This document shows positions 15,183 to 23,450 of a stretch of 25,829 nt of DNA, piece by piece (the first letter of the stretch is position 1; each line of letters starts with the position of its first letter). This DNA comes from a virus. The stretch covers positions 1 through 25,829 of IMG/VR virus record IMGVR_UViG_3300006802_006270; one strand, given 5' to 3'. Position numbers and translations under genes: made by a program. Under the pieces are notes generated by a model that searched no databases, was not told the origin of the DNA, and worked only from the letters and a program-made list of their open reading frames with translations.

Positions 15183-15803
15183 TTATTTATATAAATTGTT
15201 TTTAGGTTTTGTATATTTTTTCCAAAATTCTTTATGATGTTCTTTACTAATACCATTAAAGTAATCTAGCTCTTTTGGAAATTCTGTAATATATCCCACT
15301 TTAGGTTTATAAAATTTTATCTTTCCCTTTTCAAAACATATCTTATATCTAGTAAGGAAATCTTCATGAACATATCCATTACCACCTTTTTTTATTGAAA
15401 ACCCAGATATCATTTTACCCTCATCTGCTGTTGAATATATAACATCATCTAGGTATTCGCATAAGTCATAAAATTTTTCAAAAGATTCTTCTGTATCTGC
15501 TAAAAAAACTTCTGGGTAATCTAGAGCATATCTACAACCTGTGCCTGCAATTTTCCAATGTTCTTTTTGTGGTTGTGGTTTAGGTAAACCCTTTTCTTCA
15601 GCTTCCATAACTTGTTTTTTATAACCTACTGTCCATAAACCACTTCTATTTTTTTGTCCAAAAGAACGAATGTAATCATAAAGCATATGAATAATTTTAT
15701 TTTTAAATTTTTCATCTCCCATCTGATAAGATTTTAGCAATGGTTTAATTATTTTATCACGAAAATTTTTAACATCTTCTACTGGTATTGACCTATCTTT
15801 CAT
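15183..15803 (-). CDS. Protein of unknown function, partner of ParB-like gene
   Basis: A 206-residue basic protein that I do not recognise. It starts MKDRSIPVEDVKNFRDKI with a clear GAGGTGAAG ribosome site and overlaps the ParB-like gene by 11 nt, so the two are almost certainly made together. It is rich in Lys, Tyr and Phe. Visible segments are HWKIAGTGCRYALDYPEVFLAD, an acidic helix EESFEKFYDLCEYLDDVI, and a C-terminal part of short strands (GYVHEDFLTRYKICFEKGKIKFYKPK) ending KPKNNLYK. There are no membrane segments, Walker motifs or clear nuclease signature. Its place between the cobS terminator and hsp20, outside any T4 core module, suggests an accessory gene. Confidence 0.75.
   Translation of the reverse strand: MKDRSIPVEDVKNFRDKIIKPLLKSYQMGDEKFKNKIIHMLYDYIRSFGQKNRSGLWTVGYKKQVMEAEEKGLPKPQPQKEHWKIAGTGCRYALDYPEVFLADTEESFEKFYDLCEYLDDVIYSTADEGKMISGFSIKKGGNGYVHEDFLTRYKICFEKGKIKFYKPKVGYITEFPKELDYFNGISKEHHKEFWKKYTKPKNNLYK
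15184..15191 (-). promoter_or_regulatory. Possible T4-type late promoter element upstream of hsp20
   Basis: The octamer TATAAATA, the T4 late -10 consensus read by gp55, occurs on the minus strand 63 bp before the hsp20 ATG, overlapping the end of the 15183 gene. In DNA this AT-rich the octamer can occur by chance, so support is weak. Confidence 0.25.
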
Positions 15804-16926
15804 ACTTCACCTCAACAACTTTATTCGCTTTCTCACTTTTTTTCTTTTGGGGTAAAAATTTAATTAGTGAAGCAAATGATACATAATCTCTCTGAGTAAA
15901 AATTCCCATTCTCTCAGCTTCACTTATAATAAATTTTTCTTGCTCTATTAGTCTTTCAATAATATGTTTTCTTAACATATCTATATCTCTTTTTAAGACA
16001 TTTCCTAAATACACATATACCGTTGGATACACTTTATGTTCATCATAGTATTTCATAATATGCTTTCTCATTCTAGTTTCATATTGTGTAAAAGGATATT
16101 TGGTTCTATCTGTATAAGATTGTTTAGTGAATCTTTCAATAATGTAATGCTTATCTTTTGAATTAGCTCGACACCAGTCCGAAGATTGAGGTTTTGTATA
16201 ATCTCTAATATCATCATAGTCTGCTTTTAATTCTTTAAATACTAAAGGAACTAATTTAGCTTTCTGTTTTATTTTTTGAGCTCTAGTTTTTGCAATCTCT
16301 AATATTCTATCTTCTATTAATTTTTTATTTGAGTAGTCTCCCTCAAATTCTCTTTTTATTGTTTTAGAAATACTTGCAACAACATCCTCTTTCGTTGAAT
16401 TGTTATGCACAAATTTTGTATTTTCTTCATGATTAGAAGTTAATTGGTAATCCTCTTGCCAATATTCAGCTGATTCAAGTTTATTATCTATCGGATTAAC
16501 TGCATCATTAAACGAACCCACTGCTACAAATATTCTTTTTTGGTTTGTGCCAAGATGTGCATGATACCTATGATGGCCATTTATTAATTTTAATTTTAAT
16601 TTACCATCAATCCATATGGGAACTACAAGTATTGGTGTATATTTTTTTGGTTTATAATCATCTTCTCTAATATGTTTTTCATGTTTTTCAATTTTAGAAT
16701 CATCTAAACCATCCGCTCTAGATACATTACCAAAATTATCAACAACTATCATACTCATATTAACCTCACCTATTCCAAATAAAGTTAATCCAGCATTAAT
16801 ATAAGGTTTTACCCACTCAGATGAATTTAATAACCAAGTGTCTATAAACCCTCGTTCTCTTTTTTCAATTTCCTCTTTAAATTGCTCATGGGTCATACTC
16901 ATGGTTATTGTTTTGTTTTTACTCAC
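15793..16926 (-). CDS. ParB/sulfiredoxin-like domain protein, function unknown
   Basis: A 377-residue basic protein. Residues about 95-145 contain LKLKLINGHHRYHAHLGTN. The G-H-H-R-Y-H-A box at 117-123 matches the nucleotide-binding GHHRxxA-type box of the ParB N-terminal/sulfiredoxin fold, found in partition proteins, some nucleases and some kinase-like enzymes. The remaining two thirds (Lys/Arg-rich helices, CRANSKDKHYIIERF, YETRMRKHIMKYY) are unrecognised and could bind DNA or RNA. It starts with GTG and has a strong AGGAGG ribosome site. It lies directly after the cobS terminator and overlaps the unknown 206-residue gene, so the two form a self-contained unit. No ParA ATPase is nearby, which argues against a partition role. 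Regulation of a modification or defence-related process is possible but unsupported. Confidence 0.7.
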   Translation of the reverse strand: MSKNKTITMSMTHEQFKEEIEKRERGFIDTWLLNSSEWVKPYINAGLTLFGIGEVNMSMIVVDNFGNVSRADGLDDSKIEKHEKHIREDDYKPKKYTPILVVPIWIDGKLKLKLINGHHRYHAHLGTNQKRIFVAVGSFNDAVNPIDNKLESAEYWQEDYQLTSNHEENTKFVHNNSTKEDVVASISKTIKREFEGDYSNKKLIEDRILEIAKTRAQKIKQKAKLVPLVFKELKADYDDIRDYTKPQSSDWCRANSKDKHYIIERFTKQSYTDRTKYPFTQYETRMRKHIMKYYDEHKVYPTVYVYLGNVLKRDIDMLRKHIIERLIEQEKFIISEAERMGIFTQRDYVSFASLIKFLPQKKKSEKANKVVEVKYER

Positions 16927-16961
16927 TTTGACCTCCTGTGGTCTTTCATTATATAATTTAG

Positions 16962-16990
16962 AAAAACTGAGGGAACTTTCATTCCCTCAG
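16962..16990 (-). terminator. Rho-independent terminator after cobS
   Basis: On the minus strand a perfect 9-bp stem CTGAGGGAA/TTCCCTCAG (16990-16967) with a 6-nt loop is followed at once by TTTTTC. It stands 46 bp after the cobS stop and separates cobS from the ParB-like unit. It is the clearest terminator in the window. Confidence 0.9.
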
Positions 16991-17035
16991 CCGAGGTATC
17001 TAACATGAAGTTAGAATTTGTATTAAGATTTTTCA

Positions 17036-18241
17036 TTAGTAGTTTACCGCTCCACCGTCTTCATTAACAGTTTCATCTTCTGGGTCATCTAGATTTTCAT
17101 CTGAATCTGATATACTTTGTACATCTTCTCCAGCATCTATCTTAGTGTATAAGTCAAGGAATGATTCTTTTGTATCATCATCAAATCTTGATACACATAA
17201 CTCAATAGACTTCATTTTATCTTTGAAGATTGAGAACGCTTTCACAATGTGGTCAAGTCTTCTAGTAGAAATGATTTCATCAACTCCACCATCATAAAAA
17301 GTTTTTCTGATAACCTCTGCCCAAACAGTTAGATTGTCTGCAAACTTTTCATCTATCTTACCATACTTTTCCATAGAACCAAGTATGATTTTCTTTTCAA
17401 CTTTTGAACTAGGATATGGTTGTTCGATTGTAACCGCAAATCTTTCTAAGAAAGCTTCGTTAAGAATGTTAGTACCAACGAATCTACCATCATCAGAACC
17501 TTTACCCTTAGTGTTGGCTGTTGCAATCACATTGAAACCTGGTTTTGGTGTAATCCACTTGTTAATCTTTTTAAGGAAGACACCCTTGCCTTCAAGAACT
17601 GGTTGTAACGCAAGTAACTTATTAGAACCTAAGTCACACTCATCAAGAAGTAAAGTACAACCTCTTTCCATTGCCTGAATAACAGGGCCTGGAACGAACT
17701 TAGTTTCACCATTAATTAATCTGAATCCACCAAGTAAATCATCTTCATCTGTTTCAATGGTAATGTTCACTCTAATCAATTCTCTTTTTAATTGACTATG
17801 TAATTCCTCTACCATTAATGTCTTACCATTACCTGATAGACCTGTGATAAAAACAGGATAGAACATTTTAGATTGAATCACTTTTTTAATTGTAGAACAA
17901 TGACCCCAAGGTACAAAACCCTCAAAGTGACTTGGTATCAGATTTTGAGTTTCTGTATTAGCCATAAGATTGATTGTAGCTTCAGGTTGACTTGTAGTAA
18001 CCTGTGGTGTCATAGTAACTTCAGGTGTATCTGATTCAGAATTAGAATTAGATGGTAACTGATATTGACCGTGGCCAACTCTGAATTCATCTTTCTTTAA
18101 CCATGAAGGTGATTTTAATCCAGCAGATTTTGCGAACTCATTAATTTCGTTTCTAGTTAGAATGGCACCATCACCAAACTTTTTAGAAGCAGCAATTACG
18201 AACTCTTGTTTTGCTGGGGTTAAGTCATTTATTGTTTTCAT
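17036..18241 (-). CDS. cobS: CobS-like AAA+ ATPase
   Basis: A 401-residue AAA+ ATPase of the CobS/MoxR group. In bacteria CobS pairs with CobT in the ATP-driven cobaltochelatase of aerobic cobalamin synthesis. Residues 1-62 are an N-terminal domain (ILTRNEINEFAKSAGLKSPSWL...) of the kind seen in phage CobS, then comes a Ser/Thr-rich linker. The AAA+ core has Walker A GLSGNGKT at 134-141, Walker B CTLLLDE at 194-200, a sensor-like VIATANTKG, and an arginine-finger-type FLERF. The C-terminal 30 residues are strongly acidic. It has its own promoter P4 and a leader of about 100 nt with a 15-bp palindrome, and ends at a strong terminator. It probably works with the CobT-like VWA protein just upstream. 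Cobalamin chelation or a MoxR-type remodelling role are both possible. Confidence 0.9.
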   Translation of the reverse strand: MKTINDLTPAKQEFVIAASKKFGDGAILTRNEINEFAKSAGLKSPSWLKKDEFRVGHGQYQLPSNSNSESDTPEVTMTPQVTTSQPEATINLMANTETQNLIPSHFEGFVPWGHCSTIKKVIQSKMFYPVFITGLSGNGKTLMVEELHSQLKRELIRVNITIETDEDDLLGGFRLINGETKFVPGPVIQAMERGCTLLLDECDLGSNKLLALQPVLEGKGVFLKKINKWITPKPGFNVIATANTKGKGSDDGRFVGTNILNEAFLERFAVTIEQPYPSSKVEKKIILGSMEKYGKIDEKFADNLTVWAEVIRKTFYDGGVDEIISTRRLDHIVKAFSIFKDKMKSIELCVSRFDDDTKESFLDLYTKIDAGEDVQSISDSDENLDDPEDETVNEDGGAVNY

Positions 18242-18289
18242 ATTGATACCTCACATATCTCATTATTTATTTTTGACTTGAAATGTAAT

Positions 18290-18304
18290 TGAGAATGATT
18301 CTCA
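18290..18304 (-). promoter_or_regulatory. Fur-box-like palindrome 1 (cobS leader)
   Basis: TGAGAATGATTCTCA is a perfect 7-1-7 inverted repeat, the same architecture as the Fur-box core TGATAATnATTATCA with one symmetric change. It lies about 40 bp downstream of the predicted start of transcription from P4 and 49 bp before the cobS ATG. Confidence 0.6.
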
Positions 18305-18348
18305 TTTAGGATTTTCTCTCTCATTACTTTTTTTATCATCATGTAGCT

Positions 18349-18378
18349 ATTATGACAGGTTGAAACAGGTTTTGTCAA
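18349..18378 (-). promoter_or_regulatory. sigma70-type early promoter P4 (cobS)
   Basis: -35 TTGACA (18378-18373), -10 CATAAT (18354-18349), 18-bp spacer containing CCTGTT and AACCTG, followed by AGCTACAT. It drives cobS with a leader of about 100 nt. It lies between two copies of the 15-bp palindrome. Confidence 0.82.
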
Positions 18379-18422
18379 GTGCCTATAGCCCCTATATTTA
18401 CTAGATTCTGCTAAATAGTTAT

Positions 18423-18437
18423 TGAGAATGATTCTCA
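18423..18437 (-). promoter_or_regulatory. Fur-box-like palindrome 2 (upstream of cobS promoter)
   Basis: A second exact TGAGAATGATTCTCA, directly abutting the cobT-like stop codon (18438-18440) and 45 bp upstream of the P4 -35 element. Being a 7-1-7 palindrome with a single central base, it cannot fold into a good RNA hairpin, so a DNA operator is more likely than a terminator. Confidence 0.6.
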
Positions 18438-20849
18438 TTAAGCAATCATTCCTATAAACTTATTTAATAGTGGTCTAGAATTCTTTCTACCAGAAGACAT
18501 TTTTCCAAATGCTTTTTTCAATTCTGATTTCTTAGCTCCAGGTTGAATGTCTGACATATTATCTTCTGATATATCTAGTTTTTTTCCACCTGGTAAAACA
18601 TACATTTCATCCCAAGCTTGAGTGGTACAAACTGCAACATTGTTTTTTAGAATTTCTTTTTGAATCTTTTTAATTTGTTCTGCATCATCCCAATATCTTA
18701 AATCAAAGATGTATTCAATATCATTTCTAGAAACTGTACCTTTTCTATTACCAGAAGCAATAAAGAAATTAGTAATTGACATATCTGGTACTCTTGCTTT
18801 TAAGAAAGATATTAATACATTTGTTTGATTACGATACTCAAAATCATTATAGCCATATTGATTAATTTGACTAGTATATTTTTTTCTAGTAATTGGGTCT
18901 GTTAAAACTACTTTCTTATCACTACCTCTACCAAGTCTAGTAGAATGTATTTGACCTACATAATCATCTGGTAAAGGAATTTCTTCACCTGTAATTCTGT
19001 CATATCTTTCGCTGTATTCTCTATTATCTTCTTTAGAGAATTGATATTTACTTTCAATACTGTTACTAGCACCATCAGTCAAGAATACTGTATGTACTTT
19101 TTGTAAACCATAATTCTTTTTAAACTCTGGTACCAAATCCATAGCAGCAACTATTGAATGATTCAATGGTGTACTATGTAATTGATAATTTGATTGTGGA
19201 TAAATTGGATAAATTTTTGCATAACCATTTTCATCTTTAGGATATCTATCTTTGTTAATACCTTTGGCATCACCATAGTAATTTGCAAATGCCCACAAGT
19301 TATTTAAACTTTCTTGCATATCTTTAGCATTTGCTCTACTTGATACTATATTTAATAATCTTAATTCATTAATAATAATATCATTATGTTTTACTTTTTG
19401 AATCTTAGGGTTTTTGTTAGTGTCATCTCTTTGACCATAACCATTTGTAAATCCATAAACTTCAAAAGGAATTTTTACTCTCTCACAAAACCAAACTAAA
19501 TTTAAAGTCTGTTTGATTGTACTGTAAAAGTTATCATACATAGAACCTGACCAATCCACGAACATAACTAGTCCGTGATTAGTAGCTCCAGGTTCAACAT
19601 TCATTTTTAGGAATATGTCTTCATTGTAAGAATAACTATGTAACTTATCCATATTTAAACTACCTGTTTTAGCAACAGTACTTCTTTTATATAAGTCAGC
19701 AGCTTTTCTCATTTCAAATTCTTTAACCATATATGATATAGTTTGTGCTTGTTGTTTTTTAAAATCAATAATATCTTTTTTAATCCAATTCATATAATCG
19801 GCATTGTAATCTCTACCTGTACATTGACTGGTATAATGTTCTGTCAATTCTTTGTTAACTTTTTTGTAATCTATAATTACTTCTTTAAGATTTACTTTAG
19901 GTATATTTAAGTGTTCAATACTAGTTGCATTTTTATCAGTAGCTTCACTTTGAGATGCAACATAGTTTTTATCAGTCAATGATTCAATACCACCATCACC
20001 ACCAGCATCTTTTGTATCACCTTCTTGTATTGATTCTGATTCTGATTCATCTTCTAAATCTACACCTTTAGATGATTTACCACCATCATCTTTTTCAATA
20101 TCTGAATCTGAATCTGAATCACCATTACCATCAGTATCAATATCATCTGATTCTTGGTCACCATCTTCGGAACTAATAGAATCATTTGATTCAGAATTTT
20201 TATCATCTGAATCTTCTTCATTATCACTTTGTACGATATCCATTTTAAACATATCATCTGATTCAGTATCTTTATCTTGTGTATACATCCATTCTTGTAA
20301 TTCAATAGCAAGATTTAAAACATCTTCAGGTGTTTTAGTTTGATTTGCTTTTTGAACCCATTCTAATTCATCATTATCAAAAGGTACATTTGGTACATTC
20401 TTATAATGCATATTAATTCTATCAATTAAATTAAGTTTAGATAAGTCTTTTCCATTAATACCGAAAAAGTCTTTTTCTAATAATTCTTTATAAGCAGTTT
20501 TGAAAACTTTTTTAGAACCCAAATATTTGTCTTGAATCATTTTTTCAATTCTAACATCTTCTAGAACATTCATAAAAGAGTGTTTAACATTTTTGTTATG
20601 TGCATCTTCTAATAAAGTTTCGGGTGTATATAAAGCGTGACCCACTTCGTGAAGTGACATCATATCCATAACTGATTCTGATTTATCTTTCCATATAGGA
20701 AGCACTACTTCTCTAGTGATAGGGTTGAAACTAGCAGTTTTTGCTTTCTGATAAGATACAGTAACATCTTCCTCAGCTAACAATTTAACTAAAGTAGATT
20801 TATCTTTTACAGATTCTAGTTTGATTTTTTGGGATTTTTGTCTTGTCAT
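18438..20849 (-). CDS. cobT: CobT-like protein: metallopeptidase-like and VWA domains
   Basis: An 803-residue protein in three parts. Residues 1-180 hold a metallopeptidase-like signature, LHEVGHALY with HExxH at 67-71, and NVLEDVRIEKM at 94-104, which may supply a third zinc ligand. Residues about 195-285 are a very acidic Ser/Asp/Glu low-complexity stretch, as in CobT. Residues about 380-800 are a von Willebrand A domain with the metal-ion site DWSGS at 432-436 and a later VFLTDGASNS. CobT-type VWA proteins act with CobS-type AAA+ partners, here the next gene. The name cobT is by analogy; a role in cobaltochelation is unproven for phages, and the HExxH part suggests proteolysis or a degenerate zinc site. 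Its own promoter P5 gives a leader of about 30 nt. It is usually annotated in phages simply as peptidase or VWA protein. Confidence 0.85.
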   Translation of the reverse strand: MTRQKSQKIKLESVKDKSTLVKLLAEEDVTVSYQKAKTASFNPITREVVLPIWKDKSESVMDMMSLHEVGHALYTPETLLEDAHNKNVKHSFMNVLEDVRIEKMIQDKYLGSKKVFKTAYKELLEKDFFGINGKDLSKLNLIDRINMHYKNVPNVPFDNDELEWVQKANQTKTPEDVLNLAIELQEWMYTQDKDTESDDMFKMDIVQSDNEEDSDDKNSESNDSISSEDGDQESDDIDTDGNGDSDSDSDIEKDDGGKSSKGVDLEDESESESIQEGDTKDAGGDGGIESLTDKNYVASQSEATDKNATSIEHLNIPKVNLKEVIIDYKKVNKELTEHYTSQCTGRDYNADYMNWIKKDIIDFKKQQAQTISYMVKEFEMRKAADLYKRSTVAKTGSLNMDKLHSYSYNEDIFLKMNVEPGATNHGLVMFVDWSGSMYDNFYSTIKQTLNLVWFCERVKIPFEVYGFTNGYGQRDDTNKNPKIQKVKHNDIIINELRLLNIVSSRANAKDMQESLNNLWAFANYYGDAKGINKDRYPKDENGYAKIYPIYPQSNYQLHSTPLNHSIVAAMDLVPEFKKNYGLQKVHTVFLTDGASNSIESKYQFSKEDNREYSERYDRITGEEIPLPDDYVGQIHSTRLGRGSDKKVVLTDPITRKKYTSQINQYGYNDFEYRNQTNVLISFLKARVPDMSITNFFIASGNRKGTVSRNDIEYIFDLRYWDDAEQIKKIQKEILKNNVAVCTTQAWDEMYVLPGGKKLDISEDNMSDIQPGAKKSELKKAFGKMSSGRKNSRPLLNKFIGMIA

Positions 20850-20883
20850 ATAAATTTACTCTCTCAATTCAAATTACATAGCC

Positions 20884-20912
20884 AGTATGACAGGTCCAAC
20901 AGGAATTGTCAA
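20884..20912 (-). promoter_or_regulatory. sigma70-type early promoter P5 (cobT-like)
   Basis: -35 TTGACA (20912-20907), -10 CATACT (20889-20884), 17-bp spacer containing CCTGTTGGACCTG, followed by GGCTATGT. It lies 34 bp upstream of the ATG at 20849, in a 167-bp gap after the deformylase gene that otherwise holds only the palindrome at 21003-21021. Confidence 0.82.
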
Positions 20913-21002
20913 GGGTTATATGCTGTTGATTTATATAGGATTTTTGAGATTTATGAAAATAAAATTGTACAAATATTGAACAATTTCAATAACTTATATG
21001 AT

Positions 21003-21021
21003 AATGAGAATCATTCTCATT
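21003..21021 (-). promoter_or_regulatory. Fur-box-like palindrome 3 (end of deformylase gene)
   Basis: AATGAGAATCATTCTCATT is a perfect 9-1-9 inverted repeat, differing from the classic Fur-box form AATGATAATCATTATCATT at one symmetric pair. It overlaps the deformylase stop codon and lies about 90 bp upstream of the P5 -35 element. Confidence 0.65.
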
Positions 21022-21532
21022 TAGACTTTTGTAGTTTTCTGACTGTTTTATTGAGTTTTTTCATTGCTCTCTCTATTTTTAATCTAGATACCTTCTGTGT
21101 AAAGTCGGTACCTTCCATATGGTCATATTCGTGTTGAAAGATTCTAGAGGATAAACCATCAAATGTTCTTTCATATTTTTCACCTTTCTCATCTTCAAAC
21201 TCAACTTTGATTGCAATCGGTCTTTTAACTTTAAGCCAAACACCAGGGTATGTCAAACAACCCTCATCTATTGATATTTCTTCTTTTGATGTTTCCACTA
21301 TTTTAGGATTGAAACATGTAAGTATCTTTCTAGTATTAACATCTTCATACATAATAAAAACTCTTTCTGAAATACCTATTTGATTTGCAGATAAACCAAC
21401 ACCTTGATAATGTTCCATAGAATCAATTAAATCTTGTCTAACTTTTTCTCTATCACAATCTTTACTTACAGATTCCATTCGGGTTCGTAATATAAGATTA
21501 TTTGGTTCTAATAATTTTGATACTTCACTCAT
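21017..21532 (-). CDS. def: Peptide deformylase
   Basis: A 171-residue peptide deformylase that removes the formyl group from the N-terminal methionine of new proteins. All three signature motifs are present: GVGLSANQ at 44-51 (with Ser in place of the usual Ala), EGCLTYPG at 90-97 with metal ligand Cys92, and QHEYDHMEG with HExxH ligands His134 and His138 and catalytic Glu135. Unlike many short marine-phage deformylases that end after the third motif, it has a C-terminal helix (LKIERAMKKLNKTVRK). A phage copy may sustain formyl-Met removal during heavy phage protein synthesis. It is the last gene of the gp55-gp47-gp46 unit, overlapping the small membrane protein gene by 4 nt (ATGA). Confidence 0.95.
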   Translation of the reverse strand: MSEVSKLLEPNNLILRTRMESVSKDCDREKVRQDLIDSMEHYQGVGLSANQIGISERVFIMYEDVNTRKILTCFNPKIVETSKEEISIDEGCLTYPGVWLKVKRPIAIKVEFEDEKGEKYERTFDGLSSRIFQHEYDHMEGTDFTQKVSRLKIERAMKKLNKTVRKLQKSK

Positions 21533-21741
21533 TTAGATTCTCCATACTTAAATACATATTTTGACCACAGGTAACTTCTAGTAATACCTACAACTGTAAA
21601 TATTGCTGCTAAATCAATCATGGCCCAGACATCAATATGTATACCATAATAGGGAAATATTGTTAACTGTATTATAATAGAAAGTATTAATCCACTTCCA
21701 ATATCTAATGTTCTATGTACTAAATGTTTTCTGCTTGTCAT
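21529..21741 (-). CDS. Small two-helix membrane protein
   Basis: A 70-residue protein with two predicted membrane helices (about residues 14-29, GSGLILSIIIQLTIFP, and 38-55, VWAMIDLAAIFTVVGITR), joined by a short YYGIHID turn and flanked by basic residues. The pattern FP-x-x-GI-x-I ... IFTVVxIxRSYxxxxxF is a recurrent small phage membrane protein; I recall it as a domain of unknown function, with no assigned role. Its start and stop each overlap a neighbour by 4 nt (gp46 before, deformylase after), so it is made stoichiometrically within the gp46/47 operon. An inner-membrane action on the host is likely from topology alone. Confidence 0.8.
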   Translation of the reverse strand: MTSRKHLVHRTLDIGSGLILSIIIQLTIFPYYGIHIDVWAMIDLAAIFTVVGITRSYLWSKYVFKYGESK

Positions 21742-23450
21742 ACTACCACCATTTTACTAAAGTTTTTGTTTTTCTCAAATCTAAGTGTGTGCTTAAACTT
21801 GTCCACTAATACATCTTGTTTGTGACTGATTACAAATACATTTTCACCTTCAAGTGTATTCAATATTTTTAAGAACTCATCTGTTCCTGCACTATCTAAT
21901 GAACTATCAAATATCTCATCTAGTATTAATAGATTCGTATTGGTACTATTTTTCATTTTAGCAATTGCTCTCCATGTAAATAATAATGCCAAATCTATTC
22001 TCATTTTTTCACCTTCACTAAATGAAGCATAATTAAAGTTATCACGGAATCTTGATTTAATTGTTTCATCAAAATTTTCATCTAATGTAAAGTTTACATA
22101 AAATTCCATAGATGCCAGGTACTTATTAATCAACTGATTCATAATAGGTAAGTATTGTTTTATAATCTTAGTCTTAATACCTGTATCTTGTAACATAGCT
22201 CTAGATGCTTCTTTGTAAACCTTTTCCTCTTTTAAATCTTTTCTGTTCTTTTCTATACCACTAAATTCTTCTTGAAGTGTTTTTAGTTTTTCTTCATCAG
22301 AATTATTAATAGTACTCTTTTCTAATTCTGTAATCTCATTAGATAATCTTTCTTGGTATTTTTCTAATTCTTTTATTGATGTATTTAATTGTGCTATCTT
22401 TATAGAGTTATCCTGTATCTCATTTGTAATTTTAGATATTTCACCTAATCTGCTTTGTGTCTTATCTAATTCAGATTCCATTTTGTATAGACCATCTAAA
22501 ATATTATTTGATTCATCTTTTTTAATATCTATCATCTTATCTTTAAAATCTTTATCTATATGTTGTTCACAAGCAGGACAGTCTTCATTTTCTGATAAGA
22601 ACTTAATCATTCTATCTTTTTCTTTCTTTTTTTCTATAAGTGTAGAGCGTAAGTCTTTTAATTTTACATCTTTAGATTCTATATTGATTTGGTCTGTTAC
22701 TGATTCAAATAATCCTTTTTGATTTTCTTCTAGTGTTTTTTTATTATTTACTTTTTCATCTAACATTAATGAGTTAGAATGATAATCATTTTGTTTTGAT
22801 TCTATTATTGAACCTTTATTAGAATTAGTTTCTTTAATATAAGCTTCTTGCATAGTTATCTTTTCATTACACAACTTATAATTATATTCTACTTCTTGTA
22901 ATTCTATAACTAAATCTTTTAGTCTTTGTTTAAGTAACATATTCATTAATGAAAATATTTTGATATCTAATAAATCTTCAACAACCTCTCGCCTGAATCT
23001 AGCTTTAAGTTGCATAAATGGTACAAAGGTTGAACTACCTAATATTACAACTTGTGTAAATGAACGATAGTTTAATTTAAGTATTTGTTGTTCTAATATT
23101 TTTTGATAGTCACGATTATTGGCTTCTTGATTTAACATCTTATCGTTTTGCCATATCTCAAACTTATTTGGTTTGATACCACGAATGACTTTATATCTAC
23201 GACTTGCAATACTAAACTCAATCTCTACAACAGTTTCCATAGCATTAACTGTATTGACTAATTGAGATTTACTAATTGTTCTAAATGGTTTTCCAAACAA
23301 TGCAAAACATAATGCATCAAGCACTGTTGATTTACCAGCACCATTCTCACCTATGATAAGTGTAGTTTCATTACGATTCAAATCTATTTCTGTAAATTGG
23401 TTACCTGTGCTTAAAAAATTACGCCATCTAACCTTTTCAAATATAATCAT
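21738..23450 (-). CDS. 46: Recombination nuclease subunit gp46 (Rad50/SbcC-like)
   Basis: A 570-residue SMC-type ATPase, homologue of T4 gp46 (560), which with gp47 resects DNA ends for recombination-dependent replication and host DNA breakdown. Walker A GENGAGKST is at 34-42. A long coiled coil of about residues 170-450 is broken by the zinc-hook CPAC at 291-294. The C-terminal ATPase half has the ABC signature FSEGE at 477-481 and Walker B LLILDEIFD at 507-515. All catalytic parts are intact. It overlaps gp47 by 4 nt (ATGA) and the downstream membrane protein gene by 4 nt. Confidence 0.97.
   Translation of the reverse strand: MIIFEKVRWRNFLSTGNQFTEIDLNRNETTLIIGENGAGKSTVLDALCFALFGKPFRTISKSQLVNTVNAMETVVEIEFSIASRRYKVIRGIKPNKFEIWQNDKMLNQEANNRDYQKILEQQILKLNYRSFTQVVILGSSTFVPFMQLKARFRREVVEDLLDIKIFSLMNMLLKQRLKDLVIELQEVEYNYKLCNEKITMQEAYIKETNSNKGSIIESKQNDYHSNSLMLDEKVNNKKTLEENQKGLFESVTDQINIESKDVKLKDLRSTLIEKKKEKDRMIKFLSENEDCPACEQHIDKDFKDKMIDIKKDESNNILDGLYKMESELDKTQSRLGEISKITNEIQDNSIKIAQLNTSIKELEKYQERLSNEITELEKSTINNSDEEKLKTLQEEFSGIEKNRKDLKEEKVYKEASRAMLQDTGIKTKIIKQYLPIMNQLINKYLASMEFYVNFTLDENFDETIKSRFRDNFNYASFSEGEKMRIDLALLFTWRAIAKMKNSTNTNLLILDEIFDSSLDSAGTDEFLKILNTLEGENVFVISHKQDVLVDKFKHTLRFEKNKNFSKMVVV

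Noticed and set aside
16948-16953. TATAAT just upstream of the ParB-like gene
   Set aside because: A -10-like word is present, but at 16-18 bp upstream there is no -35 resembling TTGACA and none of the family spacer; it overlaps the cobS terminator. Not enough to call a promoter.
18238-18438. 66-codon minus-strand open frame between cobT-like and cobS
   Set aside because: It runs across promoter P4 and both palindromes, has no ribosome site of note, starts within a palindrome and has no protein-like pattern. The region is better explained as regulatory.
20010-20290. Repetitive DNA suggesting a tandem repeat or CRISPR-like array
   Set aside because: It is low-complexity coding sequence for the acidic Ser/Asp/Glu linker of the CobT-like protein, without regular repeat units or spacers.
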